Source: Ruminococcus sp. (lineage in GTDB: Bacteria > Bacillota > Clostridia > Oscillospirales > Acutalibacteraceae). From it: a stretch of DNA of 40,031 nucleotides. Of the stretch, positions 25,013-34,100 are shown in pieces. The DNA lies in NCBI GenBank assembly GCA_004556705.1, contig SFGA01000017.1, positions 1-40,031 on the forward strand, given 5' to 3'. Under the pieces are notes generated by a model that was not told the origin of the DNA, did no database searches, and worked only from the letters and a program-made list of their open reading frames with translations. The position numbers and the translations under genes are program-made. Position 1 is the first letter of the stretch. Every line of letters starts with the position of its first letter.

Positions 25013-26347
25013 CTAAGCTGCCGTATCCTTCGGCCAAGATTTTCTTAGTGCGGCATAGGAAATTATGAAATTGGCAAACCAGCCTGCCGGTACTGCAAGC
25101 CAAACAAAGGCGATACCAAAGCGTGGTGCAAAAATCAATGCTACCGACAAGCGTATTGCAAGGTTGACCATATTTGCAATTAAAAACGGTCGCATATTAC
25201 CAAGTCCTCGAAGAACGCCGTCTGTCGCCATTTTGATACCCATAAATATAAAGAAGTAGCCGATCCATTTCATATAATCACCGGACACTTGATACGCTAA
25301 CGCCGTTCCGTCCTTGCCTAAGAAAAGCGAAGAAATTTGTGTATGTAGTGTTTCAATAGTTACAAATGCCAGAACGGCAAAGCATGCATCTAACAGTAAA
25401 GCGGCACGGTAGCCTTTTTTAATACGGTCAATTTTTCCGGCACCGAGATTTTGAGAAACAAACGGCGACACGGCATTTCCGATAGATACAAACATCAGCG
25501 AAAAAACATTCTCTACTCTCATCGTTGCCGCATAGCCTGCAAGAGCTTGCGTACCGAAAGGATTTACGACAGCTTGTACAATCATCATACCGATTGATAC
25601 TGTTGATTGCTGAAGAACAGACGGAACAGCGATTTTAAGCATTGAACGCAGCTCGCTTTTGTCAAACCGATGAAACGAACCTGTGTATTTTTTCATACGA
25701 TTAAGAAAAATCAAAAGAGAAAGCACGGCGGAAATTCCCTGTGCAATAAGAGTGGCAAGAGCCGCACCGAATACACCGAGCTTAAGACCGCCCACCATCC
25801 AAAGGTCCATAATGATATTCAAAACAGATGAAAATATTAAAAGCCATAACGGGATTTTCGATTCGCCGATTGAAGTAAACATTGTTGACAAAATGTTGTA
25901 CATAAATAAAAACGGAAAGCCCGCAAAATAGATGCGCAAATACAGCACAGCATCTTCCATTATATCCGCAGGCGTTTGCAGTATGCTCATCATCCAATGA
26001 GAAGTGCAAAATCCAAAAACACCGAGAAATATGCTTAAAAGCAAAAAGCTGATTAACGAAGTAGACACAATAGTTTTCATCTTGCCGTAATTTTGAGCAC
26101 CGAAATAACGGCTTACAAGCACGCCTGCACCAACTCCTGCGCCAAGTGCAATGCAAATAAAAACATTCGTAAGTGCGGCACAGGCACCGACGGCGGCAAG
26201 CGCAGATGAGCCGACAAATTGACCGACGATAATTGAATCAGCCATATTGTATACTTGTTGAAAGAAGCTGCCCAAAATCATAGGCATAGCAAAAACAGTC
26301 AACGCCTTGAGTGGCGGTTCCGTTATCAAATATTCATCCTTCGTCAT
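25013..26347 (-). CDS. MATE-family multidrug efflux transporter
   Basis: 444 residues with twelve hydrophobic segments, typical length for DinF/NorM-like MATE proteins. It starts MTKDEYLITEPPLKALTVFA, and the PMILGSFFQQVYNMADSIIV segment is the usual TM1 signature. AGGAG supports ATG 26347; the frame extends to 26455 but that part crosses the leader hairpin. It exports cationic drugs or metabolites using a Na+ or H+ gradient. The leader contains a terminator-like hairpin that may control it. Confidence 0.93.
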   Translation of the reverse strand: MTKDEYLITEPPLKALTVFAMPMILGSFFQQVYNMADSIIVGQFVGSSALAAVGACAALTNVFICIALGAGVGAGVLVSRYFGAQNYGKMKTIVSTSLISFLLLSIFLGVFGFCTSHWMMSILQTPADIMEDAVLYLRIYFAGFPFLFMYNILSTMFTSIGESKIPLWLLIFSSVLNIIMDLWMVGGLKLGVFGAALATLIAQGISAVLSLLIFLNRMKKYTGSFHRFDKSELRSMLKIAVPSVLQQSTVSIGMMIVQAVVNPFGTQALAGYAATMRVENVFSLMFVSIGNAVSPFVSQNLGAGKIDRIKKGYRAALLLDACFAVLAFVTIETLHTQISSLFLGKDGTALAYQVSGDYMKWIGYFFIFMGIKMATDGVLRGLGNMRPFLIANMVNLAIRLSVALIFAPRFGIAFVWLAVPAGWFANFIISYAALRKSWPKDTAA

Positions 26348-26421
26348 TTTTATTCTCCTGAAATCTGCCTGATTTTTCCGTGTCCGTTTCCTGAAAATCG
26401 CATCACAAAATTTGTATTCAA

Positions 26422-26467
26422 AAAGCCGAACAACTACAGCTGTCTCAGTCTGCACCTGTTCGGCTTT
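26422..26467 (-). terminator. Terminator-like hairpin ahead of the MATE gene
   Basis: AAAGCCGAACA / TGTTCGGCTTT with a 24-nt loop, followed by TTTTTG on the minus strand, 75 bases before the MATE start. Either it ends the CRISPR array transcript coming from 26731, or it is an attenuator of the transporter. Confidence 0.65.
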
Positions 26468-26730
26468 CGTTATTACAGAACAATCGCTCCCTGAGCGAAC
26501 ATAAGAAGTATAGCATTGTCAAAAATAATTGTCAATGAATTTCAATTCTGTATTTGTGATAACATACAAAACTAAAGAATTATAAATTGTGATCAAAGGA
26601 TTTTCTGCTATTTATCACATCTCTTGCAATAACGTGCATTGTATATTAGTTATATATATGGTTCGTTTTTATAAGTATAAAAAACATCAATTATAATCAA
26701 AAATTGTAAATAAAAAGAGTCAAATCAGTA
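26468..26730. other. Gene-free spacer between the CRISPR trailer and the MATE leader
   Basis: AT-rich, no coding frame. A small CGCTC agg GAGCG stem lies near 26486-26498. It probably contains the MATE promoter. Confidence 0.4.
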
Positions 26731-27084
26731 ATCCGCAATAGTAGAAATTAATAAGGATTATTAAATAAAAACTGGACTGATACAAATTATCCATCATCTA
26801 CAATAGTAGAAATTAATAAGGATTATTTAATTTCAAAAGTGGAATGATGTTACAGTTGCAATCTACAATAGTAGAAATTAATAAGGATTATTAAATCAAC
26901 AATAAAATTGTCGCCCAAGTCAATCTACAATAGTAGAAATTAATAAGGATTATTAAATTTTTTCCATACACAAAATATCAGGGAAATCTACAATAGTAGA
27001 AATTAATAAGGATTATTAAATGGGCTCGGGCACAGATTATAGCTTCGGATCTACAATAGTAGAAATTAATAAGGATTATTAAAT
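26731..27084 (-). CRISPR. Type V-A CRISPR array: six 36-nt repeats, five spacers
   Basis: Repeats start at 26731, 26796, 26861, 26923, 26986 and 27049; spacers are 29, 29, 26, 27 and 27 nt. In the transcribed (minus) sense each repeat begins ATTTAATAATCCTTATT and ends AATTTCTACTATTGTAGAT, the Cas12a handle with its UCUAC-UAUU-GUAGA stem-loop. The repeat at 26731 has two changes in the handle (TTGCGGAT end) and the one at 26796 has one change at its other end. Decay at that side marks it as leader-distal, so the array reads from cas2 toward lower coordinates, co-directional with the cas genes. Confidence 0.98.
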
Positions 27085-27221
27085 CCTTAATTTGTGGTTT
27101 ATGTCAAATTATCGACATAATTATTTGTTGTTTTGTTACTTTTTCACAAAGTTTCATAAGCATTTTCAATCTAATAATCCTTATTTCTTTTATTATATCA
27201 CATTAACACCGAGGTTTTCAA
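27085..27221 (-). promoter_or_regulatory. CRISPR leader with an inverted degenerate repeat
   Basis: This 137-bp AT-rich stretch between cas2 and the leader-proximal repeat should hold the array promoter and integration signals. At 27172-27185 it contains TAATAATCCTTATT, an exact 14-nt match to the repeat in the opposite orientation. Similarity continues with gaps to about 27203 (TCTTTTATTATA against TCTACTATTGTA). Confidence 0.6.
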
Positions 27222-27497
27222 CTACCCGATGACAAAGTAATCAGAGTCTTCATTTTTTGCATATCCGTATTTATCTATTTTACAATTCGGGTTTAGCCTT
27301 ATTATCAAGACACTGTCCGATTGAGAAAATTTTGATGAATATTTATTTTCTAAAATGTTAATGAAATTATCGAGCAAATGTTCACTATTATTTATTTGAA
27401 AAAGTGAATACTGCAGTCTAAATCCATATTTAGACAAATCTCTTGCAAACTTAGTTCTCAATTTATCATCAGAAATATCGTAACTTACCAAAACCAT
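27222..27497 (-). CDS. cas2: CRISPR-associated endonuclease Cas2
   Basis: 91 residues from ATG 27497; GGAGGTG lies inside the last codons of cas1 and cas1 stops two bases upstream. The ferredoxin-like fold is recognisable: first strand MVLVSYDISDDKLRTKF with the conserved Asp at position 7, helix FARDLSKYGFRLQYSLFQ, and strand VLIIRLNPNC. Cas2 dimers bridge two Cas1 dimers during spacer integration. Size and motif order are normal. Confidence 0.96.
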   Translation of the reverse strand: MVLVSYDISDDKLRTKFARDLSKYGFRLQYSLFQINNSEHLLDNFINILENKYSSKFSQSDSVLIIRLNPNCKIDKYGYAKNEDSDYFVIG

Positions 27498-27498
27498 A

Positions 27499-28464
27499 TC
27501 ACACCTCCAGATTACAATATGGCATTTTTTCGTCAATGTCCCCTTTTAGCATTACTCTATAAAACTCACGAACATATAAAAACATTTCTTCTTTATATTC
27601 CAGAATTGCCTTTAAGAAAATTGCCGAATACTCTGATGATTTCTCATATTTCAAGCACCAACTTCCATCATAAACATTAAAATCCTTTTCTTTGAACTGC
27701 CCGAGATTTATGCTTTTTTTAACTTGCTTATCAATAATTACTCTAAAAGGCTCTATAATGTCGCACACTAAGGATTTTCTCATATAAAACTGTCTATGCA
27801 ATATTCCGCAATATCTATCAAATCCATAAACAGCCAGCACACAATCTAAAAATGAAAATAAAATGGTATATCCAATATCTAACAAAGTGTTTACCATATC
27901 GTTCTTAATTCTCGGCTTTCTTCCGTGCCATATAACATTGTTAAAATACAATCTAAAATATATTCGTGAAACACTGCCTTCAATTCCCATAATAGATTGT
28001 ATAGATGTTGCATCGTTCAACTTTTCTCTTCCTAAATCTATATTTGAAATAGCAATTTTATAATCATCATCTTTATCCCTGTACTGCATGAGTAATCGTC
28101 TTTGATTATCGATTTTGTTGGAAATCAATATTTTTGCAGCACCTAAATTTTCATATTGATATTGCTTTTGTCTTAACAAAACATTTGCTTCGGCCGTTGA
28201 ACTTATGAGCTGATAAAGTCTAAATGATGAGGTCAGAAAAGCTATTGAGAAACCAAACTTTTTTGCTCTTTGAATTAAACCGCTTGTGATTGTAATGTGT
28301 CCTACAATGAATATAGCAAATAAACGGTAGCAGGTTGACTGATGAATTATCGTGTTATTGCTATCGGTTATAATAACATTTTCATTTTTAAAAGACAGCT
28401 TCTGTCCTTCCTTAGTAATCAAAAGCAGTATTTGTTTTGAATTAAAATCATTAACTGACATCAT
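27499..28464 (-). CDS. cas1: CRISPR-associated integrase Cas1
   Basis: 321 residues. The metal-binding catalytic residues are visible: E162 in MGIEGSVSRIYF, H223 in GILHRQFYMRKSL and Asp235/Glu238 in VCDIIEPFR. With Cas2 it inserts new spacers at the leader end of the array. Its ATG overlaps the cas4 stop (ATGA-type overlap), so translation is coupled. Confidence 0.97.
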   Translation of the reverse strand: MMSVNDFNSKQILLLITKEGQKLSFKNENVIITDSNNTIIHQSTCYRLFAIFIVGHITITSGLIQRAKKFGFSIAFLTSSFRLYQLISSTAEANVLLRQKQYQYENLGAAKILISNKIDNQRRLLMQYRDKDDDYKIAISNIDLGREKLNDATSIQSIMGIEGSVSRIYFRLYFNNVIWHGRKPRIKNDMVNTLLDIGYTILFSFLDCVLAVYGFDRYCGILHRQFYMRKSLVCDIIEPFRVIIDKQVKKSINLGQFKEKDFNVYDGSWCLKYEKSSEYSAIFLKAILEYKEEMFLYVREFYRVMLKGDIDEKMPYCNLEV

Positions 28465-29021
28465 TCTAACATACTCCTATCACAATATGGCTCATATATA
28501 CAATTCAAGCATTTTGTAATATTGGTTTGCGTGAAATCATCAAAATTAAAGCTATTTATTTCGAGCAACAGCCTCTCGAATTTTTCAAACATTTTAATAT
28601 TGTCTTTCGGCAATGCTATCGGATATGTTTTATTATCATCCATACTATACAGTTGAATTTTACGCACAGTATAGCCCATTTCAATCAAAGAAAAATATTG
28701 CGCATAAAGTTGAAAAACATATCCGTCAAAAACAGTTTTGATTTTCTTTTTTCTTTCGGTTAAGGTCTTTGTATTCAAATCGAAAACATCTATTTTACCT
28801 ATTAAATTGTATTCCTCACAATAAACACTCTTCCCCTGCAAAATGCGTGCAGAGGTTGAGTATTTATTGTTGTCAACCGCTTTATGCGCCTGCGTTCCAT
28901 CAATCTGAAAATGATTTTGGTATAAGCTTGTTTCCATATCATCATATAAATTATGATAATAAATTGACAACGGACAAAATATAAAATCATTTAACATTGT
29001 GATATTGATAGGATTTTCCAT
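28461..29021 (-). CDS. cas4: CRISPR-associated exonuclease Cas4
   Basis: 186 residues. The four cysteines expected to hold a [4Fe-4S] cluster are C16 (DFIFCP) and C171, C174, C180 (KCLNCIYEPYCDR). The nuclease residues are D78 (GKIDVFD), E89 and K91 (TERKKKI), with a Q-x-x-x-Y motif (QLYAQYF). Cas4 selects PAM-bearing fragments and trims them for Cas1-Cas2. The start overlaps the cas12a stop (TAATG). Confidence 0.96.
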   Translation of the reverse strand: MENPINITMLNDFIFCPLSIYYHNLYDDMETSLYQNHFQIDGTQAHKAVDNNKYSTSARILQGKSVYCEEYNLIGKIDVFDLNTKTLTERKKKIKTVFDGYVFQLYAQYFSLIEMGYTVRKIQLYSMDDNKTYPIALPKDNIKMFEKFERLLLEINSFNFDDFTQTNITKCLNCIYEPYCDRSMLE

Positions 29022-32000
29022 TATAAATCATTCTGCGTTTGGGCGTACTGCAACCATTCGGAATTTTTGATTGAAATTTTCGCTTTTGTTTCATCTTCAG
29101 CTTGTTTAATCTGATTAACAGCCCACAAGCCCTTTCGTGCAATATTATATGCACCGTTTGAATCAGCATCACAGGGCAATGAAGATGTCAGATCATAATT
29201 TCGGCTGTCATAAAATTCACCTTTTGAGTTTTTAACAGGCGAAATTAAATAGTCAATATCTCCGTTTCCCGAAACGCTGTTACGCATTTGAAGTGTTAAT
29301 GACAATAATCCTATAAGTGCTTTATAAAAGCTCTTATCGTCTTTTGAAAGAATCTGCTCTTTCAAATTCAAATTGTAGTCAATACCGGAGTTGTCAAATA
29401 AGCTCTTAAACTCTTGAGTCAGAACAATTGACTTACTGTTAAATTGATTATTATTTTCAGGATCCCTAAAGGTTTTAATTCTGTCACCAAAAGTGCAAAC
29501 GGTCCACACTTTTTTGAAATCGGAATTGCATTTCGGGAAATTGTCATAATTAAAGCTAAACTCAAAGTAATCTTCGTCTTTGTTGTATTTGATTTCATCA
29601 AATTTATTAAAGAATTCCTTCGAAGCGGTTACGCTGCTATACTTTGGATTTAACAAATTAACAAATCCTGTTGTCGGGTCTATCTTACTCGTAAGCCAAG
29701 CAGGAATATAGAAAATTATTCCGTCTTGTCTTCCTTTTCTAACTTTGCTAGCCTCATTTGTCAACTGATATGCATTGAGCAAACCACCCATTTCAGTCGG
29801 CTCAATTTTTTTGTCAACAAGATAATTCAGCTTTTGGGTTAACATTCTTTCGAATTTTTGATAAACCTGCTTTTCAACCTTTTTTCTGCTGTTCATAAAG
29901 CCATAATTCAAATCTTCCATAGCAATAACAGCATCGTATTTTATAACAAGTTGACATATTTTATGTACAACCTGGCTGATATACCCCTCTTTTAGTTCCT
30001 TAATACTACCGATGGTTTTCCAGCTTTTCCTTGCGGAGTCCATTTCCTTTTCTCTTTTATCGAGCAATTTATGGTAATCAGTTTCATATCCATTATCGGC
30101 TTTAATCTCATTGAGCGGAATCTGTTCAACCAATTTGCCGTTTGCGTCAACAACACATGCATAAACGAGATTTCTTTCGCCTCTGTCAATACCGACAACA
30201 TAATTACTGTTACTTTGTTTCAAGGCAACACGCACATCCTCATTTACAAAACCATTTCCAATTGCTTTATAATTGAGAGTTATCGGCAAATGAAGCTGGA
30301 ACTGATATTTTGTATATCGTTTGTCTTTAGTAATGTCATAGTCAAAAATGCTTTCCTTTTTAACATTATCAGGGTTTTTATTTTCGATAGGTTGATTTTT
30401 TTGATGAACAACCATATCTTCCTTTTTTATACTCGCTTTTCGATAGAACATTTCCGCACCACCCGAAAGCTTATAAACAACATTTTCTAAATTACGCTCA
30501 TCAAACAACATCTTAAAATAAAGTGTATGTAAATTCGGAGTGCCTTTACTATATTCTGAAAAGTCCTTGTTGTAAATTTGGAATAAGTATAATTTTCCGT
30601 CTTTGACAAGATTGCGAATATATTTTTCAGAAATATTTTTAAAAGTGATTCTATATGCATCACTTTGAATATCATCGCAAAATTCTTTCCAAGAACGATA
30701 TTCAGAATATGGTTTTATGTTGAAATTAAAATACGGTTTTCCTTCCTCATCATTCAATTTCGGATAATTTGGAATAAATTCTTCGCAAACATATTTAATA
30801 AGTTCAATCATCTGTTCTTTGCCCATTAATTTTTTATCAAAATCTTTGCTCAAATATTTTTTTATATTTTCCGGAGGATTTTGAGGATTTATTTGTTTAC
30901 TGCTAAAATATTTGCTAGTGCCATTAATATATTTATATTCCATTTTTTCAAATGAGCTTTCAGCATCTTCAGGAAAACTGTCAAATATCTTGTTGTTTCC
31001 TTTTTCCATTATGCCCAAGAAATATTTGCCGTCTTTTCTCAGTAAAACAGTACGATAATCTTTTTCTTTATTTTTGTCCCATCCACCTAAGAATTGAGGA
31101 TTTTGGAAGTTGAGCTTAAGTTTTTCGTTTGAGTAAGGTTTTTTGGTAATGTAATTTCTTACCTTATTATAAATTAAATTCACTTTTTTTATTTCTTCAA
31201 ACCGCTCAGCGAATTTGCCATAGAAAAGATTGTCCTTTTCCTCCTCTTTTCCCGAGCCGCAAAGTTGCTTCAAAAATGCTTCATAGGCTTTTATGGAATC
31301 CAAAAGGGTTTTAATCAATTCGACAGCTTCATCATTTTTTGCAAGGCTCTTTTTATGCCGATATTCATTAGACAGCAAAGGTTCAGCAGTTTTATACGCA
31401 CTTTCAATATTCTCAAAGAGTGTCTTAGACTCATCTTCAATATATTCTGTAATGCTTTCATTTGAATTTGCGAGTCTTTGCAATTCTGAAATTGAGAAAC
31501 TTTTTATCTTTTTATATTCTTCCCTTTCTTTTTCATAAAACTTCTCTTCGTCTCTGCCCTTTTTATGTGTAAGCTCGTATTCTGTGTTCCAATTATTCCT
31601 AATAACAGACCAATCGCCAAATACTTTGTTTGAAATATTTGTTACAGGCTCACCTCCGGAAATATAAATTATGCCCGTATCATAATTAGAAATTTCTGAA
31701 ATCAAGTCGTTAATTTCCCCTAACGAAGAAGCAATATTATTATAAAATCCATTGATTGCTTTTAGAACTTCGTTATCATCACAAAAATTCTCAGGAATAA
31801 AAGATATCGTTTCCCTGTCGCTTAAAATCTGTTTATGCAGCTGCTTTAGCAATGGTAATCTTTTACTTTTATCTGACTTAGCAATCTGTTGATTATAAAG
31901 GTTAACTTTTTCGTTTATTCCTTGCACCTTTGAATCATCGGAATTACTGTATCCGCCTATAATTCCGTTATACTTATCTATTTCGGATTGAGATAAAACA

Positions 32001-32692
32001 AAGCTAAAGTAATCAACCTTAAATGTATCTTGAATTTTTGTGTTATAAACGCCTTCAAAAGTATTATTCAAATCGTCAATATCGTCTTGAGGCAAAGCAT
32101 TTATGATTTTTTCAAAGCTTTTAACATTGTCTAAAAATATCGGAAGGTTATCATTTATACAACGATATGGAATTCCTGTGCTTTGAGCTTTATCGGTGTA
32201 AATGTTTTCTCTATTTTCCCCAAAACCTTGAAAATATGTAGAAAAATCATTAAATTGTGCTAATATAGTTTTTTCTTCTTCCTGAGTCAAAAATTCAGGT
32301 AAAAGTTTTTTAATTAAGTCACTTTTAAAAAGCAGTGGATATATTTTTTCTCCGCTGACAGAATAGTCTCTAAAACATTTCGATATTTGCTTTCGCATAG
32401 TTGCTTCAAGCTCATCCATCTTCTTGGTTTCAGCGTCACTTTTATTTCGTTTGAAATACAATTCACTATATTCGTCAACATTATTTAAGACAACAGTGTT
32501 AAGCACTTTTTCGATAAAGTCCCGATGGTATCTGTCCATATACTCCTTTACCTTAATATAGCTTTTCGCTCGCTCTTTATCTTCGTCGAGCAAGTGTCTT
32601 TTCATGAAATACTCTTCTGTTTCCCAATAAGGAATCAAAGAAAATCTCAATGTTTTTGATAAGTTATACATATTAATAAATTCGTTTATCAT
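29021..32692 (-). CDS. cas12a: CRISPR effector nuclease Cas12a (Cpf1)
   Basis: 1223 residues, within the usual 1200-1350. The N-terminus NMYNLSKTLRFSLIPYWETE is the WED-I signature. The split RuvC domain is intact: RuvC-I VVGIDRGERNLVYACV (D836), RuvC-II VIAMEDLNYGF (E926) with a bridge-helix-like RKKVEKQVYQKFERM after it, and RuvC-III DADSNGAYNIARKG (D1175/D1177). The Nuc-domain Arg is in LTLQMRNSVSG. The crRNA-processing site resembles FnCas12a: VVHQKNQPIENKNPDNVKKE, then DITKDKRY. It should process its own crRNAs and cut DNA beside a T-rich PAM. GAGGTG precedes the ATG. First gene of the cas operon. Confidence 0.98.
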   Translation of the reverse strand: MINEFINMYNLSKTLRFSLIPYWETEEYFMKRHLLDEDKERAKSYIKVKEYMDRYHRDFIEKVLNTVVLNNVDEYSELYFKRNKSDAETKKMDELEATMRKQISKCFRDYSVSGEKIYPLLFKSDLIKKLLPEFLTQEEEKTILAQFNDFSTYFQGFGENRENIYTDKAQSTGIPYRCINDNLPIFLDNVKSFEKIINALPQDDIDDLNNTFEGVYNTKIQDTFKVDYFSFVLSQSEIDKYNGIIGGYSNSDDSKVQGINEKVNLYNQQIAKSDKSKRLPLLKQLHKQILSDRETISFIPENFCDDNEVLKAINGFYNNIASSLGEINDLISEISNYDTGIIYISGGEPVTNISNKVFGDWSVIRNNWNTEYELTHKKGRDEEKFYEKEREEYKKIKSFSISELQRLANSNESITEYIEDESKTLFENIESAYKTAEPLLSNEYRHKKSLAKNDEAVELIKTLLDSIKAYEAFLKQLCGSGKEEEKDNLFYGKFAERFEEIKKVNLIYNKVRNYITKKPYSNEKLKLNFQNPQFLGGWDKNKEKDYRTVLLRKDGKYFLGIMEKGNNKIFDSFPEDAESSFEKMEYKYINGTSKYFSSKQINPQNPPENIKKYLSKDFDKKLMGKEQMIELIKYVCEEFIPNYPKLNDEEGKPYFNFNIKPYSEYRSWKEFCDDIQSDAYRITFKNISEKYIRNLVKDGKLYLFQIYNKDFSEYSKGTPNLHTLYFKMLFDERNLENVVYKLSGGAEMFYRKASIKKEDMVVHQKNQPIENKNPDNVKKESIFDYDITKDKRYTKYQFQLHLPITLNYKAIGNGFVNEDVRVALKQSNSNYVVGIDRGERNLVYACVVDANGKLVEQIPLNEIKADNGYETDYHKLLDKREKEMDSARKSWKTIGSIKELKEGYISQVVHKICQLVIKYDAVIAMEDLNYGFMNSRKKVEKQVYQKFERMLTQKLNYLVDKKIEPTEMGGLLNAYQLTNEASKVRKGRQDGIIFYIPAWLTSKIDPTTGFVNLLNPKYSSVTASKEFFNKFDEIKYNKDEDYFEFSFNYDNFPKCNSDFKKVWTVCTFGDRIKTFRDPENNNQFNSKSIVLTQEFKSLFDNSGIDYNLNLKEQILSKDDKSFYKALIGLLSLTLQMRNSVSGNGDIDYLISPVKNSKGEFYDSRNYDLTSSLPCDADSNGAYNIARKGLWAVNQIKQAEDETKAKISIKNSEWLQYAQTQNDL

Positions 32693-32747
32693 AACCGCAC
32701 CTCATTAATAATATAATTTTTGTTTATACTGCCAGTTTAATAAATTC

Positions 32748-32776
32748 ATTATATCACTAAAAATAACCAAATACAA
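32748..32776 (-). promoter_or_regulatory. Promoter of the cas12a-cas4-cas1-cas2 operon
   Basis: On the minus strand TTGTAT (32776-32771), a 17-base spacer and a perfect TATAAT (32753-32748) lie about 55 bases before the cas12a ATG. The rest of the 32693-32990 gap is AT-rich; a TATAAT at 32936-32941 on the plus strand may serve the phosphatase gene. Confidence 0.6.
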
Positions 32777-32990
32777 TACGCATATTATTTTACAGTCCCA
32801 TTAAATGTACTTTCGTTTAATGATTGTCTTGATATATAAACAAGTTATTTTTATAATAAATAAATTTAATTGATTTTATAAATCACTTTGAAAAACCACT
32901 TACTTTTATGTACCTAAAATGTCACATTTTATTTCGTATAATATATAATAAACGAAAAATAATTTTGATTTTATTGAGGAGATATTTATT

Positions 32991-33689
32991 ATGACCTATG
33001 TGATTTCGGATTTGCACGGTTATCGAATCGAAAAGCTGAAAGAACTGCTTGAAAAGACAAATTTCAGCGAAGACGACCGGCTTTACATACTCGGCGACGT
33101 AATCGACCGTAACGGCGACGGCGGAATAGGTGTACTGCAATGGCTTATTAAGCAACCAAATGCAGAGCTGATTATGGGCAATCACGAAGCTATGCTTTTA
33201 GCGTGTGATTTTATCTTCGAGAATGTAACTGATGCGTTTCTTGAAGATTTTGGCGAAAAGAAAAACAGGCTTTTGATAAACTATCTCTTTAACGGCGGCG
33301 GTGTTACGCTTCGTAATCTTGCGAAGCTTGATATAAATGCACGATATGATATAGTAAATTATCTTCATAAATGTCCGCTTTACAAGGAAGTAAACGTCAA
33401 CGGAGAAAAATATATTTTAGTGCACGCAGGACTTGATAATTTCAGTCCCGACAAAAAGATAAGCGATTATTCCGCTAACGAGCTTCTTTGGGCAGAGCCT
33501 GAGCTTAACGACGAATACTATGACTATATCCACACAGTATTCGGACACACGCCTACTCACCTTTTCGGCGAACAATACAACGGAAAAATTGTCGAAACAC
33601 GTACCTGGACCTGCATTGATTGTGGTGCGGCTTCGGGAAATGAGCCCGTTCTTTTTCGTCTCGACGACAAAAAGGAATTCAAATTATAA
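32991..33689 (+). CDS. Metallophosphoesterase, Ser/Thr protein phosphatase (PrpA/ApaH-like)
   Basis: 232 residues with GAGGAG before the ATG. The calcineurin-like motifs are in order: VISDLHGY (residues 4-11), ILGDVIDRNGDGG (about 34-46), IMGNHEAML (about 61), LVHAGLD (about 143) and VFGHTPTH (about 182). They bind two metal ions. Substrates are phosphoproteins or dinucleoside polyphosphates; the sequence does not settle which. Divergent from cas12a, single-gene unit. Confidence 0.92.
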   Translation: MTYVISDLHGYRIEKLKELLEKTNFSEDDRLYILGDVIDRNGDGGIGVLQWLIKQPNAELIMGNHEAMLLACDFIFENVTDAFLEDFGEKKNRLLINYLFNGGGVTLRNLAKLDINARYDIVNYLHKCPLYKEVNVNGEKYILVHAGLDNFSPDKKISDYSANELLWAEPELNDEYYDYIHTVFGHTPTHLFGEQYNGKIVETRTWTCIDCGAASGNEPVLFRLDDKKEFKL

Positions 33690-33693
33690 CAAC

Positions 33694-33733
33694 AAAAAAC
33701 CGGTTATCTCAATTACGAGACAGCCGGTTTTAT
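33694..33733. terminator. Bidirectional terminator
   Basis: AAAACCGG and CCGGTTTT arms, with inner TCTC/GAGA pairing, between convergent phosphatase and thioredoxin genes. Confidence 0.75.
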
Positions 33734-33752
33734 AATTATATCCTTTTTGATT

Positions 33753-34073
33753 TTATCCAAGATTAGCTTTGCAAAAATCCGCTATATCCTGCTTTTCGCA
33801 GCCGCCGATGTGACGGGCAATTTCCTTGCCGTCCTTGAAAAGCAAAAGCGTAGGAATAGACATTACGCCATAAATCATTGCAAGGTCTGTGCTTTCATCG
33901 GCGTTGAGCTTACATACCTTTACGCTGTCAGTTTCACTTGCAAACGCTTCAAGCTCGGGAGCAAGCATTTTACAAGGACCGCACCAATCGGCATAAATAT
34001 CCAAAAGCACGGGCTTATCTGACTTTGTAACCTCTTGAGCAAAGTTGCTAACGTTAACCTTAACGATTTCCAT
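33753..34073 (-). CDS. trxA: Thioredoxin
   Basis: 106 residues. The active site is DWCGPCKMLAPELEAF with the WCGPC pair near residues 30-34, and the cis-Pro loop is VMSIPTLLLFKDGKEI. It is a general disulfide reductase in the cytoplasm. GAAGATAG-type weak ribosome site (AAAGGAGAAGATAGT) precedes the ATG. Downstream of folA by 27 bp on the same strand. Confidence 0.96.
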   Translation of the reverse strand: MEIVKVNVSNFAQEVTKSDKPVLLDIYADWCGPCKMLAPELEAFASETDSVKVCKLNADESTDLAMIYGVMSIPTLLLFKDGKEIARHIGGCEKQDIADFCKANLG

Positions 34074-34100
34074 ACTATCTTCTCCTTTTGTTTTAATAAA

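Noticed and set aside
26731..27084. Array transcribed on the plus strand
   Set aside because: The Cas12a handle reads correctly only on the minus strand and the decayed repeats lie at the low-coordinate end.
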